A stretch of DNA of 64,000 bases, taken from CAYQQQ01 sp964420125. GTDB lineage: Bacteria; Actinomycetota; Acidimicrobiia; Acidimicrobiales; Microtrichaceae. Below the pieces are notes generated by a model. The model was not told the origin of the DNA. It was given only the letters and a program-made list of their open reading frames with translations, and made no database searches. A program made the translations under genes and the position numbers. Location of the stretch: NCBI GenBank assembly GCA_964420125.1, contig CAYQQQ010000002.1, positions 203,752 to 267,751 of the forward strand, read 5' to 3'. Positions 43,767-52,052 of the stretch are shown here, piece by piece (position 1 is the first letter of the stretch; each line of letters opens with the position of its first letter).

Positions 43767-45974
43767 CTACACCGAGACGGGATCGGAGCGATCCTCCTGC
43801 GCTCCCGCCTCGACATCCGCGTCGCCGGACTCCGCCCCCTCGAGATCGAGGTGCGGCAGGATCCGATCCAGCCAGCGGGGCAGGCGCCAGTTCCGGTCGC
43901 CCAGGAGGACCATGGTCGAGGGCACCAGGATCACCCGCACGATGGTGGCGTCGACGGCCACCGCCACGGCGAGGCCGAGGCCGATCTGCTGGATGATCAA
44001 CGTGTCGCCCATGGCGAACCCGAGGAACACCACGATCATGATCAGCGCCGCCGAGGTGATCACACGGGCGGTGGTGGCCACCCCCGAGATCACGCTCTCG
44101 GTGTTGTCGCCGGTGCGCAGGTACTCCTCCCTCGCCCTCGACAGCAGGAAGACCTCGTAGTCCATCGACAGGCCGAACAGCACGGCGAACATGATCATCG
44201 GCACCATCGACACGACCGGCACCGGCTGCTCCAGGCCGAACAGGCCCCCCAGCCAGCCCCACTGGAACACCGCCACCACCGCGCCGTAGCCGGCGCCCAC
44301 CGACAGCAGGTTCATGGCCGCCGCCTTCACCGGCACCCACACGGAGCGGAACACCAGCATCAGCAGCCCCACCGACAACCCGATGATGGTGAGCATGAAC
44401 CACAGGAGCCGGTCGGAGGCACGGGTGGTGAGGTCGATGTGCTGAGCGGTCACGCCGCCGACGTAGGCGGTGCCGTCGGTGCCCTCGAGAGCCCCGGGGA
44501 TCACCTCGGTGCGCAGCCGGTGGACCAGCTCCTCGGTGACCTCCTCCTGGGGGGCGGCGGTCGGGGTGACCTGGAGGATCACGGTGTCGCCGGCCTCGTT
44601 GGGCACGGCAGGGCCGACCGCCGCCACCGCCGGGTCGGCGGCGATCGTCTCGCGCAACGTGCCGGCGGCGGCCATCCCCTCGGTGGAGGGGAGGTCGACG
44701 ACCACCACGAGCGGGCCCGAGAAGCCGGGGCCGAAGCCGTCGACCAGCAGCTCGTGAGCGATCCGGCGGGGCGAGCCCTCCGGGGTGGTGCTGGCATCGG
44801 GCATGGCGAGGCGCATGCTGAACAGCGGCACCGCCATCAGCAGCAGCACCACCGTGCCCAGCACGAGGTGGCGCCACGGCTGGTCGGCCACGTGGCGGGC
44901 GAAGCGACCCCAGCGGTTGTCGGTGCCGGCCTCGGTGCGGGCCTTCATGCCCGGCAGCCGCCAGCGGTCGATGCTCTCCCCGGCGAAGCCCAACAGGGCG
45001 GGCAGCAGGGTGATGGCCGCGACGACCATCACCGTCACCACGATCGCTGCGCTCAGGCCCATGACGGCCGCCGCGGGGATGCCCGCCACCACCAGCCCGC
45101 CGATGGCGATCACCACGGTGCCCCCGGCGAAGATCACCGCCTGGCCGGCGGTGGCGATGGCGCGGCCGACAGAGCGGCGCACGTCCATCCCCTCGGCCAG
45201 GTGCTGGCGGTGGCGGGTGACGATGAAGAGGGCGTAGTCGATGCCGACGCCGAGGCCGATCATCACCCCCAGCAGGAGGCTGGAGGAGGGGACGTCGACC
45301 ACCGCCGAGAGCAGGCGGATGAGCGCGGCACCGCCGGCGAGGCCGAACAGGGCGAGACCGAGGGGCAGGCCGGTGGCCAGGATCGAGCCGAAGGAGATGA
45401 GCATGATGATCAGCGCCGCGCCGATCTTGACGGCCAGCTCCGGGCCGCCCAGCTCCGGGGACTGGTAGTAGGCGGGGAGCTCTCCGCTGAGGCCCACCTC
45501 GAGGCCGGCGTCGCGGGCGGGCTCCACCGCGGCGTCGAGCTCGTCGAGCGTCTCACGACCGAGCTCGCCGATCGGTTCGGACCACCGCACGTCCACGAAG
45601 CCGATGGTGCCGGCCTCGGAGATGGCTCCGCCGAAGCCCTGGTAGGGGTCGCCCACGATGGTGACGCCCTCCAGGTCCCCCAGCGACGCCCTCAGGTCCT
45701 GCACCGCTGCGGTGTTGGCCTCGTCGACGAGTCGGCCCTCGGTGGTCTCGAAGACGACCCGGGCGGAGCCGCCCGACTGCTGGGGGAACCGCTCCTTGAG
45801 CAGGTCCTGAGCCTGGTCGCTGCCCGTGCCCGGGATGGCGAACTCCTCGCGGAACTGACCGCCGACGTTGGCGGCCAGCACCAGCAGCAGGGCGACCGCC
45901 AGCAGCCAACCCACGACGATCCGTCGTCGGTGGCCCACCGCCCACACGCCCCAGCGCTCCAGGAATCCCGTCAT
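43767..45974 (-). CDS. MMPL/RND-family exporter
   Basis: The 735-residue membrane protein has a short N-terminal helix, an extracytoplasmic domain and two MMPL halves. GLGVGIDYALFIVTRHR in the first half and FGLSMDYEVFLLSRAREEY in the second carry the proton-relay region. It exports lipids or drugs, as MmpL proteins do in mycobacteria. A GGAGG ribosome site precedes the ATG at 45974. It is divergent from a TetR gene with two operators between them. Confidence 0.92.
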   Translation of the reverse strand: MTGFLERWGVWAVGHRRRIVVGWLLAVALLLVLAANVGGQFREEFAIPGTGSDQAQDLLKERFPQQSGGSARVVFETTEGRLVDEANTAAVQDLRASLGDLEGVTIVGDPYQGFGGAISEAGTIGFVDVRWSEPIGELGRETLDELDAAVEPARDAGLEVGLSGELPAYYQSPELGGPELAVKIGAALIIMLISFGSILATGLPLGLALFGLAGGAALIRLLSAVVDVPSSSLLLGVMIGLGVGIDYALFIVTRHRQHLAEGMDVRRSVGRAIATAGQAVIFAGGTVVIAIGGLVVAGIPAAAVMGLSAAIVVTVMVVAAITLLPALLGFAGESIDRWRLPGMKARTEAGTDNRWGRFARHVADQPWRHLVLGTVVLLLMAVPLFSMRLAMPDASTTPEGSPRRIAHELLVDGFGPGFSGPLVVVVDLPSTEGMAAAGTLRETIAADPAVAAVGPAVPNEAGDTVILQVTPTAAPQEEVTEELVHRLRTEVIPGALEGTDGTAYVGGVTAQHIDLTTRASDRLLWFMLTIIGLSVGLLMLVFRSVWVPVKAAAMNLLSVGAGYGAVVAVFQWGWLGGLFGLEQPVPVVSMVPMIMFAVLFGLSMDYEVFLLSRAREEYLRTGDNTESVISGVATTARVITSAALIMIVVFLGFAMGDTLIIQQIGLGLAVAVAVDATIVRVILVPSTMVLLGDRNWRLPRWLDRILPHLDLEGAESGDADVEAGAQEDRSDPVSV

Positions 45975-46011
45975 GGCGATCCTCCTCTCGTCACGGCGCC
46001 GACGGCCGTTG

Positions 46012-46028
46012 TGAGACTCAACGTCTCA
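46012..46028. promoter_or_regulatory. TetR operator 1 at the MMPL/TetR promoter
   Basis: TGAGAC-TCAAC-GTCTCA, a perfect six-base-arm inverted repeat. It sits 38 bases upstream of the MMPL start codon. Confidence 0.85.
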
Positions 46029-46037
46029 AAGCTACTA

Positions 46038-46054
46038 TGAGACGCCGTGTCTCG
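46038..46054. promoter_or_regulatory. TetR operator 2 at the MMPL/TetR promoter
   Basis: TGAGAC-GCCGT-GTCTCG, the same half-sites and the same five-base spacer as operator 1, with one mismatch. The centres are 26 bases apart, so two dimers could bind. Confidence 0.82.
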
Positions 46055-46079
46055 CAACTACCCCTCTAGAGTTCGAGCG

Positions 46080-46742
46080 ATGCCGGCAGCGGACGATCTC
46101 CACGGTGGGCCGGGAAGATCCCCGGAGGCGGCGGTGGACCCGCGGGTGCAGCGCACCCGGGAGGCGGTGCTCGACGCCGTGCGGGAGATCGTCGCCTCCT
46201 CGGGGATCGAGGCCGTCACCCACGCCCGTGTGGCCGAGGTGGCAGGAGTGGGGCGCGCCAGCGTCTACCGCCACTGGCCGGACCGCACCCACCTCCTGCT
46301 CGACGCGCTGGCCGGCATGTCGGACACCTCCGAGCGGGTCGGCAGCGGCGACCTCGCCGAGGATCTCGCCGTAGAGCTCGGACGCCTCCGGGAGGTGCTG
46401 GGGTCCTCACCGTTCGTCCCCCGGTTCATCGCGCTGCTCGGACGGGCCGAGTGGGAGCCGGAGCTGGCCGAGCTCCGAGCGGAGATGCTCGCCAACGGCA
46501 CACGCCGCTTGCGCGGCGCGCTGCGCGACGCCATCGATCGAGAGGAGCTGCCCGACGACCTCGACCTCGACGACGCCGTGGCCGAGCTGGCGGGCCCGCT
46601 GTTCTTCCAGCGGGTCCTCGCCGGCCGGGCGGTCACCGACGGGTTCGTGGCCGGCGTGATCTCGAGGTTCGTGCGGGTCGCGGGACGACCGGTGAACGGA
46701 CCTCGGTCAGGGCTGACGGGCGGCGATCCACTGAGCTCCTGA
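46080..46742 (+). CDS. TetR-family regulator of the MMPL exporter
   Basis: The 220-residue product has a TetR HTH (THARVAEVAGVGRASVYRHW) and a TetR C-terminal domain with no recognised ligand. The ATG at 46080 is preferred; an upstream in-frame GTG at 46047 falls inside the second operator. The gene diverges from the MMPL gene and the two share two TGAGAC-N5-GTCTC sites, the classic layout of a repressor and its efflux pump. Confidence 0.9.
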   Translation: MPAADDLHGGPGRSPEAAVDPRVQRTREAVLDAVREIVASSGIEAVTHARVAEVAGVGRASVYRHWPDRTHLLLDALAGMSDTSERVGSGDLAEDLAVELGRLREVLGSSPFVPRFIALLGRAEWEPELAELRAEMLANGTRRLRGALRDAIDREELPDDLDLDDAVAELAGPLFFQRVLAGRAVTDGFVAGVISRFVRVAGRPVNGPRSGLTGGDPLSS

Positions 46743-46783
46743 GGAGAACTCGGAGCCGCCAGGACTTCGATGGGGCCCTTGCC

Positions 46784-49700
46784 TCAGCCGGATCGACGAA
46801 GCGCGACGACGTGAGAACTGGCGAGCGAGAACTCGCCCCACTCCGGAGTGGCGCCCACGAGGACCGGCGACTCACGATGGGCGTCTTGCGGGTCCAACCA
46901 CCCGATCCCCAGCACGCCGTACGTTCCGCTTCCCCAGCTCCAGAGCGAGCCGTCGAGCTTCGTTGCGATGACACTGCCGCCGACTTCGAGGCTCCGCCAG
47001 TCCGCGTCGGCGCCGATGCGGATGGGTGACGTCTCGGGATCCAGGATGTTCGTCACGACGCCGTTCCCGAGCCGGCCCCCTCCCCAAGCCCAGAGGGTCC
47101 CGTCGGTCGCGACCGCTGCGGCCATCGTGCCCCCGCGCGAAACCTCCCGCCAGTTGGTCGCGGTGCCGACCCTCGTCGGCACGGCGCGATCCGTCGAGTC
47201 GCCGACACCGAGCTGTCCGTACTGGTTGTCACCCCAGGCCCACAGGGTCCCATCGGCCTTGATGGCGTGACTCGTCCAAGGCCCCGCGTCGACGAACGCC
47301 CAGTCCGCGTCGGTGCCGACCTGCGTGGGGGTGAACCGGTCGAGCGCATCGCCCAGGCCGAGCTCGCCAGCAGAGTTGTCACCCCAGGCCCAGAGGGTTC
47401 CATCCGCCCTGACGGCCAGGGTGTGCCCGGTGCCGGCGGAGACGACCTCGACGTCGTCGAGCGAAGCGGCGAGCGCGGGCGACCGCCGGTCGGTGTTGTC
47501 ACCGAGGCCGAGCTGACCTTGGAAGTTTGCACCCCAACCCCACAGGTCACCGCCGGCCCCGATGGCCATGGTGAAGTCCTTGCCACATGCCAGCTCCGAC
47601 CACTCGGTGCTGGTGGGGACGGGGAACAGACCGGGGTACCGCTCTCCGCTGAGCCCGATCCCCAGCTGACCATGGACGTTGTAGCCGGCGCCGAAGAGGG
47701 CGCCATCGTCGCGGAGCGCCATCGTGTGGTCTCCCCCCGCGCAGACCTCCGTCCAGAGCTGGCCGCCGCCGATCTGGACCGGCAGATGCCGGTCGCCGCC
47801 GTACATCGCCAGCTGGTACCAGTTGTTCGAGCCCCAGACGTACAGGTCGCCCCCGGGCTCAGCAGCCGGTGGGCCGGTGCCGATCATCCCGATCGGGCTG
47901 GGCGACGGCGTCGTCGAGCCGTTGCCGAGCTGTCCGTACTGGTTGTCCCCCCAGCAGCTCACTGACCCGTCCGTCAGGAGTGCGCACGCGTGATTCCGAC
48001 CGGCGTCCATGGCAACGACCCCGGCGAGGCCGGCGACCTCGGTGGGCTCAAGCCGGTCGTTGTAGGTGCCGTCGCCGAGAGCTCCTCTCCCGTTCCCTCC
48101 CCAGCATCGAACGGTGGCGGTCGCCGACAGGGCGCAGGTGAAGTCGATTCCTGCGGCCAGCGCGCTCGCGCTGTCGATGTTGGCGACCACGACGGTCGAG
48201 CGGTCCACCAGCGTCCCGTTCCCGAGCTCCCCACTGGCTCCATGGCCCCAGCACCGCACGGTGTGGTCGACCAACTCCGCACAGGCATGATACGGGCCGA
48301 CCTCCACTCCACTCGCGGAGGCCACGCCGGGAACCTCCAACGGGACCGGGGAGCTCTCGATGTCGTCCCGACCCAGCTCCCAGTACCGGTTCCACCCCCA
48401 GCAGTGGACGGATCCACTCGCCACGGTCGCGCACGAGGTCTGATGATTGGCCCCCAGCGACACGACATCGGCCAACCCGACCACCTCGACCGGTGCATGG
48501 TGATCCTCGGTCGTCCCGTCCCCGAGTTGGCCACGATGGTTGAGTCCCCAGCACCGTACGGTTCCGCCGACGATCAGCGCGCACGTGTAGCTGTGGCCGG
48601 CGGCGATCGACTCCACGTTCGAGAGCCCGTCCACGTCGACCGGGCCCCGGCGGTCCTCCGTCGATCCGTCCCCGAGCTCACCGCGGGTGTTGTGCCCCCA
48701 GCATCGCACCGTCCCACCGGAGAGCAGCGCACAGGTGTGGTAGGGGCCAGCAGCGACCTGAACGACACCGGACAACCCGGGCACCTCGACCGGTTCGGCA
48801 CGGTTGGTGGTGGTGCCGTCGCCGAGCTCACCGAAGCGGTTGAGCCCCGCACAACGAACTGTGCCGTCCTCCATGACCATGCACGTGCTGTACCAGCCAG
48901 CCGCGACCTGCACGGCCCGCAGTCGCGGCAGTGCCGGGGGTGGTGGCGGAGGTGGGGGTGGCGGGTCGGCGGAGACCGCCACCGGCACCGCCGAGGTCGT
49001 CATCGTGACATCACCCAGCTGACCGGAGCCGTTGTCACCCCAGCACGACGCCGATCCGTCGGCGCCGACGGCGCACGAGTGGTTCCCCGACGCCGAGGCC
49101 GACAGCGACTCGACACCGCTCAGCCCGCTCACCGCCACGGGCACCGGTGAAGCTGTGGTGGTGCCGTCCCCCAGCTGACCGGAACCGTTGGCCCCCCAGC
49201 ACCGCACCGACCCGTCGGCGAGCCGGGCGCAGGAGTGCCCGGACTCGGCGCTCACCTCGACCACGCCCGACAGACCCTGGACCGCCACCGGCGACGACGA
49301 GTCGGCGGCCGTGCCGTCCCCCAGCTGGCCGGAGCCGTTGTCACCCCAGCACCAGGCCGCTCCGGATGCCACCGCGCACGTGTGCAGCCATCCGGCCGAC
49401 ACGGAGCTGGCACCGGACAGTCCGGCGACCACCACCGGCGCCGGGGCGACCGCGCCTGTGGTGGTGCCGTCACCGAGCTGGCCGCGACCGTTGTCGCCCC
49501 AGCACGCGACCGTGCCGCCAGCGAGCACCGCGCAGGCGTAGTCGTCGCCCGTGCTGATCGAGGTGGCGCCGGAGAGACCGGCCACCTGCACGGGTGTCGA
49601 AGAGTCGGCGAGGGTGCCGTCGCCGAGCTGGCCGGCGGCGTTCGAGCCCCAGCACCACACCGTGGCGTTGCTGCGACGGGCGCACGTGTGCTCCGCCCCG

Positions 49701-50122
49701 GCGGACACCTGCGTCACGCCGCTCAGACCCGCCACCACCAGCGGAGCAACCGACTCGGCGGTGGTGCCGTCACCCAGACGGCCCTGGCCGTTGGACCCCC
49801 AGCACGACACGGTGCCGGCGCGCAGCAGCGCACAGGAGTGGGTGCTGCCGGCCGTGACGGTCCGGGCCGGCCCCGCCAGTCCGACGACCTCGACCGGAGC
49901 GGTCCAGCTCGTGGTGGTGCCATCGCCCAGCTGGCCGGAGCCGTTGAAGCCCCAGCAGCGCACCGCGCCGTCGCCGTACACGGCACAGGAGTGCTGGGAA
50001 CCTGCGGAGACCACCTCGATGGCTGTCGGATCCCCGGGGTTCGGCGGGGGCGTCGTCGCCGTGCAGGCGGCGGCGACCAGCACCACCGCCAACACCGTGG
50101 TCGTCCACCGCCGCCGGCTCAT
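46784..50122 (-). CDS. surface lipoprotein with three RCC1 seven-bladed propellers
   Basis: The 1112-residue product has a lipoprotein signal ending VAAAC (Cys20). Then come seven RCC1-type repeats of about 50 residues, a run of ten prolines, a further seven repeats, and a third set of about seven. In the first fourteen repeats nearly every blade has a cysteine pair (HSCA...RCWG), which could form one disulfide per blade. The third set lacks the pairs (LWAWGDN...GQLGLGD). WG and GQLGDG mark each blade. RCC1 propellers are protein-protein scaffolds. The extracellular partner is unknown. Confidence 0.92.
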   Translation of the reverse strand: MSRRRWTTTVLAVVLVAAACTATTPPPNPGDPTAIEVVSAGSQHSCAVYGDGAVRCWGFNGSGQLGDGTTTSWTAPVEVVGLAGPARTVTAGSTHSCALLRAGTVSCWGSNGQGRLGDGTTAESVAPLVVAGLSGVTQVSAGAEHTCARRSNATVWCWGSNAAGQLGDGTLADSSTPVQVAGLSGATSISTGDDYACAVLAGGTVACWGDNGRGQLGDGTTTGAVAPAPVVVAGLSGASSVSAGWLHTCAVASGAAWCWGDNGSGQLGDGTAADSSSPVAVQGLSGVVEVSAESGHSCARLADGSVRCWGANGSGQLGDGTTTASPVPVAVSGLSGVESLSASASGNHSCAVGADGSASCWGDNGSGQLGDVTMTTSAVPVAVSADPPPPPPPPPPALPRLRAVQVAAGWYSTCMVMEDGTVRCAGLNRFGELGDGTTTNRAEPVEVPGLSGVVQVAAGPYHTCALLSGGTVRCWGHNTRGELGDGSTEDRRGPVDVDGLSNVESIAAGHSYTCALIVGGTVRCWGLNHRGQLGDGTTEDHHAPVEVVGLADVVSLGANHQTSCATVASGSVHCWGWNRYWELGRDDIESSPVPLEVPGVASASGVEVGPYHACAELVDHTVRCWGHGASGELGNGTLVDRSTVVVANIDSASALAAGIDFTCALSATATVRCWGGNGRGALGDGTYNDRLEPTEVAGLAGVVAMDAGRNHACALLTDGSVSCWGDNQYGQLGNGSTTPSPSPIGMIGTGPPAAEPGGDLYVWGSNNWYQLAMYGGDRHLPVQIGGGQLWTEVCAGGDHTMALRDDGALFGAGYNVHGQLGIGLSGERYPGLFPVPTSTEWSELACGKDFTMAIGAGGDLWGWGANFQGQLGLGDNTDRRSPALAASLDDVEVVSAGTGHTLAVRADGTLWAWGDNSAGELGLGDALDRFTPTQVGTDADWAFVDAGPWTSHAIKADGTLWAWGDNQYGQLGVGDSTDRAVPTRVGTATNWREVSRGGTMAAAVATDGTLWAWGGGRLGNGVVTNILDPETSPIRIGADADWRSLEVGGSVIATKLDGSLWSWGSGTYGVLGIGWLDPQDAHRESPVLVGATPEWGEFSLASSHVVALRRSG

Positions 50123-50211
50123 CGGTTCGACTCGACGATGTGGACGAGTGTGCAGGCGACATCTTCCCCGACCAACGGGGCGGGCCTCGGGCCTGGGCAA
50201 TCCGTTCGCAG

Positions 50212-51897
50212 TCATGGGAGCCCGGTCACCTCCACCGGTGCGCTGCTGGAGTCCGTGCTGCCGTCGCCCAGCTGGCCGAACTGGTTCACTCCCCAACAAC
50301 GAACACCGCCATCCGACAAGAGCGCGCATGAGTGCGCCAGACCAGCAGTGACCGCAGTCGCATCCACGATGCCATCGACGTCGACGGGGACTGCGGCGTT
50401 CGTGGTGTTCCCGTCACCAAGCTGGCCGTAGAGGTTCCAGCCCCAGCACTCGACGGTCCCTGCGGCCAGCGCCGCACACGAGTGGTAGAAGCCGGACGCG
50501 AGACCGATCGCTGGGGTGAGTCCGGTCACCGTCACCGCTGACGCGGAGTGCGCTTCACTGCCGTTGCCGAGCTGTCCGAAGTCGCCCTTTCCCCAACACC
50601 GGACCTCCCCCGACGACAATGCACAGGTGTGCTGGCCGCCCGCCGCAACCGACGCCGGGATGGAGATCCCCGCCACCGCGACCGGGGTCTCGGAGTTCGT
50701 CGCCGCGCCATCGCCGAGCTGGCCGAATGCACCCAACCCCCAGCACATGATGCCGACGGTGTCAGCAGCGCATGTGTGACCGCCTCCCGCGCTGGCGTAC
50801 ACGACGCCACTGACACCCGGCTGCATCTCCGGCGTCGAGTAGATGGGTACCAGCAGGTCAGGAGAGGTGTCATTTCCGGGCTGACCCCACGTCGCCCGAC
50901 CCCAACACGTCAACCCACCACTTGCGGTCACAGCGCACGTGTGATCTTCGCCGCTCGTGATGCCGACAGCGCCCGAGAGACCGGCGACATCGACCGGAAT
51001 GCCGGAACTCGTCTTGGTTCCGTCCCCCAGCTGTCCAAGGAAGTTGTTGCCCCAGCACTTGACGCCACCGCCGGTGATCAACGCGCACGAGTGCGCGTTC
51101 CCGACATCAATAGCGATCGCATCGGTCACTGCGACCACATCGACAGGTGTGGAGCTATCGGTCGATGACCCGTCACCGAGTTCCCCGTTGGTGTTCTTTC
51201 CCCAGCACTTCACCGTGCCGGTCGCGAGGAGAGCACATGTGTGGAAGTCACCGGCGGCAACCTGAGCAACACCCGAACCGGATGGCAGCACGACTGCTGG
51301 AGCGACCGGGTCGCTGATGACTCCGTCGGCCACCCCGTCGTTGTCCCCCCGTCCTCCGTCCCGAACCAGGAGGGTGATCGTCGATCCGTCCGGCGCGACC
51401 GTTGCCCCGGTGATGCCATCCATGTCAAAAGGATCCCAACTACCGCTGATGAGCTTTCGCACCGAGTCGACCGCACGCTCGAGGGCGATGGTCAGTTCGA
51501 CCACAGCCCCGGGGCTGACACCAGCGACGATGATGTCCAGCGCGCCGACCGGGAAGTCCAGGCCCGCAGGCACCGGGGGCAGGGACGCGAGCGAAGCAGC
51601 GGTCACGGTGACATCTGAGCCTGTAGGCCCGCGTACCGTCACGACCTCCCCACCGACGTTGATGGTGGCGACGGAACCCGGCGGACTCTTCGCTGGCGGC
51701 GGGCAACACGCCACAGCAATGAGCATCACGATCGCCGCCGCTACGAGATGCTTCGGCCGCCCCGAACCACAGGGCCTTGGCGAGCGAGTGCTACCCGCCA
51801 GCAAGCCATTCGCCCCCGGGTGCGCCCGGCTTCGACTGCACTGCTGTCGCCCGGGTCGCAGCAGATCACCTGGACGTCGAACGTCGGCTGACGGCAT
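50212..51897 (-). CDS. surface protein with an anchor-type domain and one RCC1 propeller
   Basis: The 561-residue product has a long Arg-rich leader, then a hydrophobic segment ending in VACC, likely a lipoprotein signal. A beta-rich domain (VELTIALERAVDSVRKL, GDNDGVADGVISDP) like the choice-of-anchor U type follows, and then seven RCC1 repeats with paired cysteines (HTCALL...KCWG). The true start is uncertain: an ATG at 51897 gives a long leader, and a start nearer the hydrophobic segment would fit a signal peptide better. It is a paralogue of the propeller lipoprotein downstream and is divergent from the LuxR gene. Confidence 0.82.
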   Translation of the reverse strand: MPSADVRRPGDLLRPGRQQCSRSRAHPGANGLLAGSTRSPRPCGSGRPKHLVAAAIVMLIAVACCPPPAKSPPGSVATINVGGEVVTVRGPTGSDVTVTAASLASLPPVPAGLDFPVGALDIIVAGVSPGAVVELTIALERAVDSVRKLISGSWDPFDMDGITGATVAPDGSTITLLVRDGGRGDNDGVADGVISDPVAPAVVLPSGSGVAQVAAGDFHTCALLATGTVKCWGKNTNGELGDGSSTDSSTPVDVVAVTDAIAIDVGNAHSCALITGGGVKCWGNNFLGQLGDGTKTSSGIPVDVAGLSGAVGITSGEDHTCAVTASGGLTCWGRATWGQPGNDTSPDLLVPIYSTPEMQPGVSGVVYASAGGGHTCAADTVGIMCWGLGAFGQLGDGAATNSETPVAVAGISIPASVAAGGQHTCALSSGEVRCWGKGDFGQLGNGSEAHSASAVTVTGLTPAIGLASGFYHSCAALAAGTVECWGWNLYGQLGDGNTTNAAVPVDVDGIVDATAVTAGLAHSCALLSDGGVRCWGVNQFGQLGDGSTDSSSAPVEVTGLP

Positions 51898-52052
51898 CAG
51901 GAACCCCCTGCTCTCACCGGGCTCGCGAACCCCTCGGCTCGACCAACCTGGCGCACTCACGCGCGCCGCGCCGTCCCCGGTCACCCCGAACCTAGGCACA
52001 CCGACCCGACCCGACCTCCCGGATGTGTGCCAACATTCCCCGGGGAGATGCC

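Noticed and set aside
46047..46079. Upstream GTG start for the TetR gene
   Set aside because: It lies inside the second operator. The ATG at 46080 is better placed and matches the usual length.
46784..51897. CRISPR-like or satellite DNA repeats
   Set aside because: The regular spacing of about 150 bases reflects RCC1 protein repeats of about 50 residues in an open frame, not non-coding repeats.
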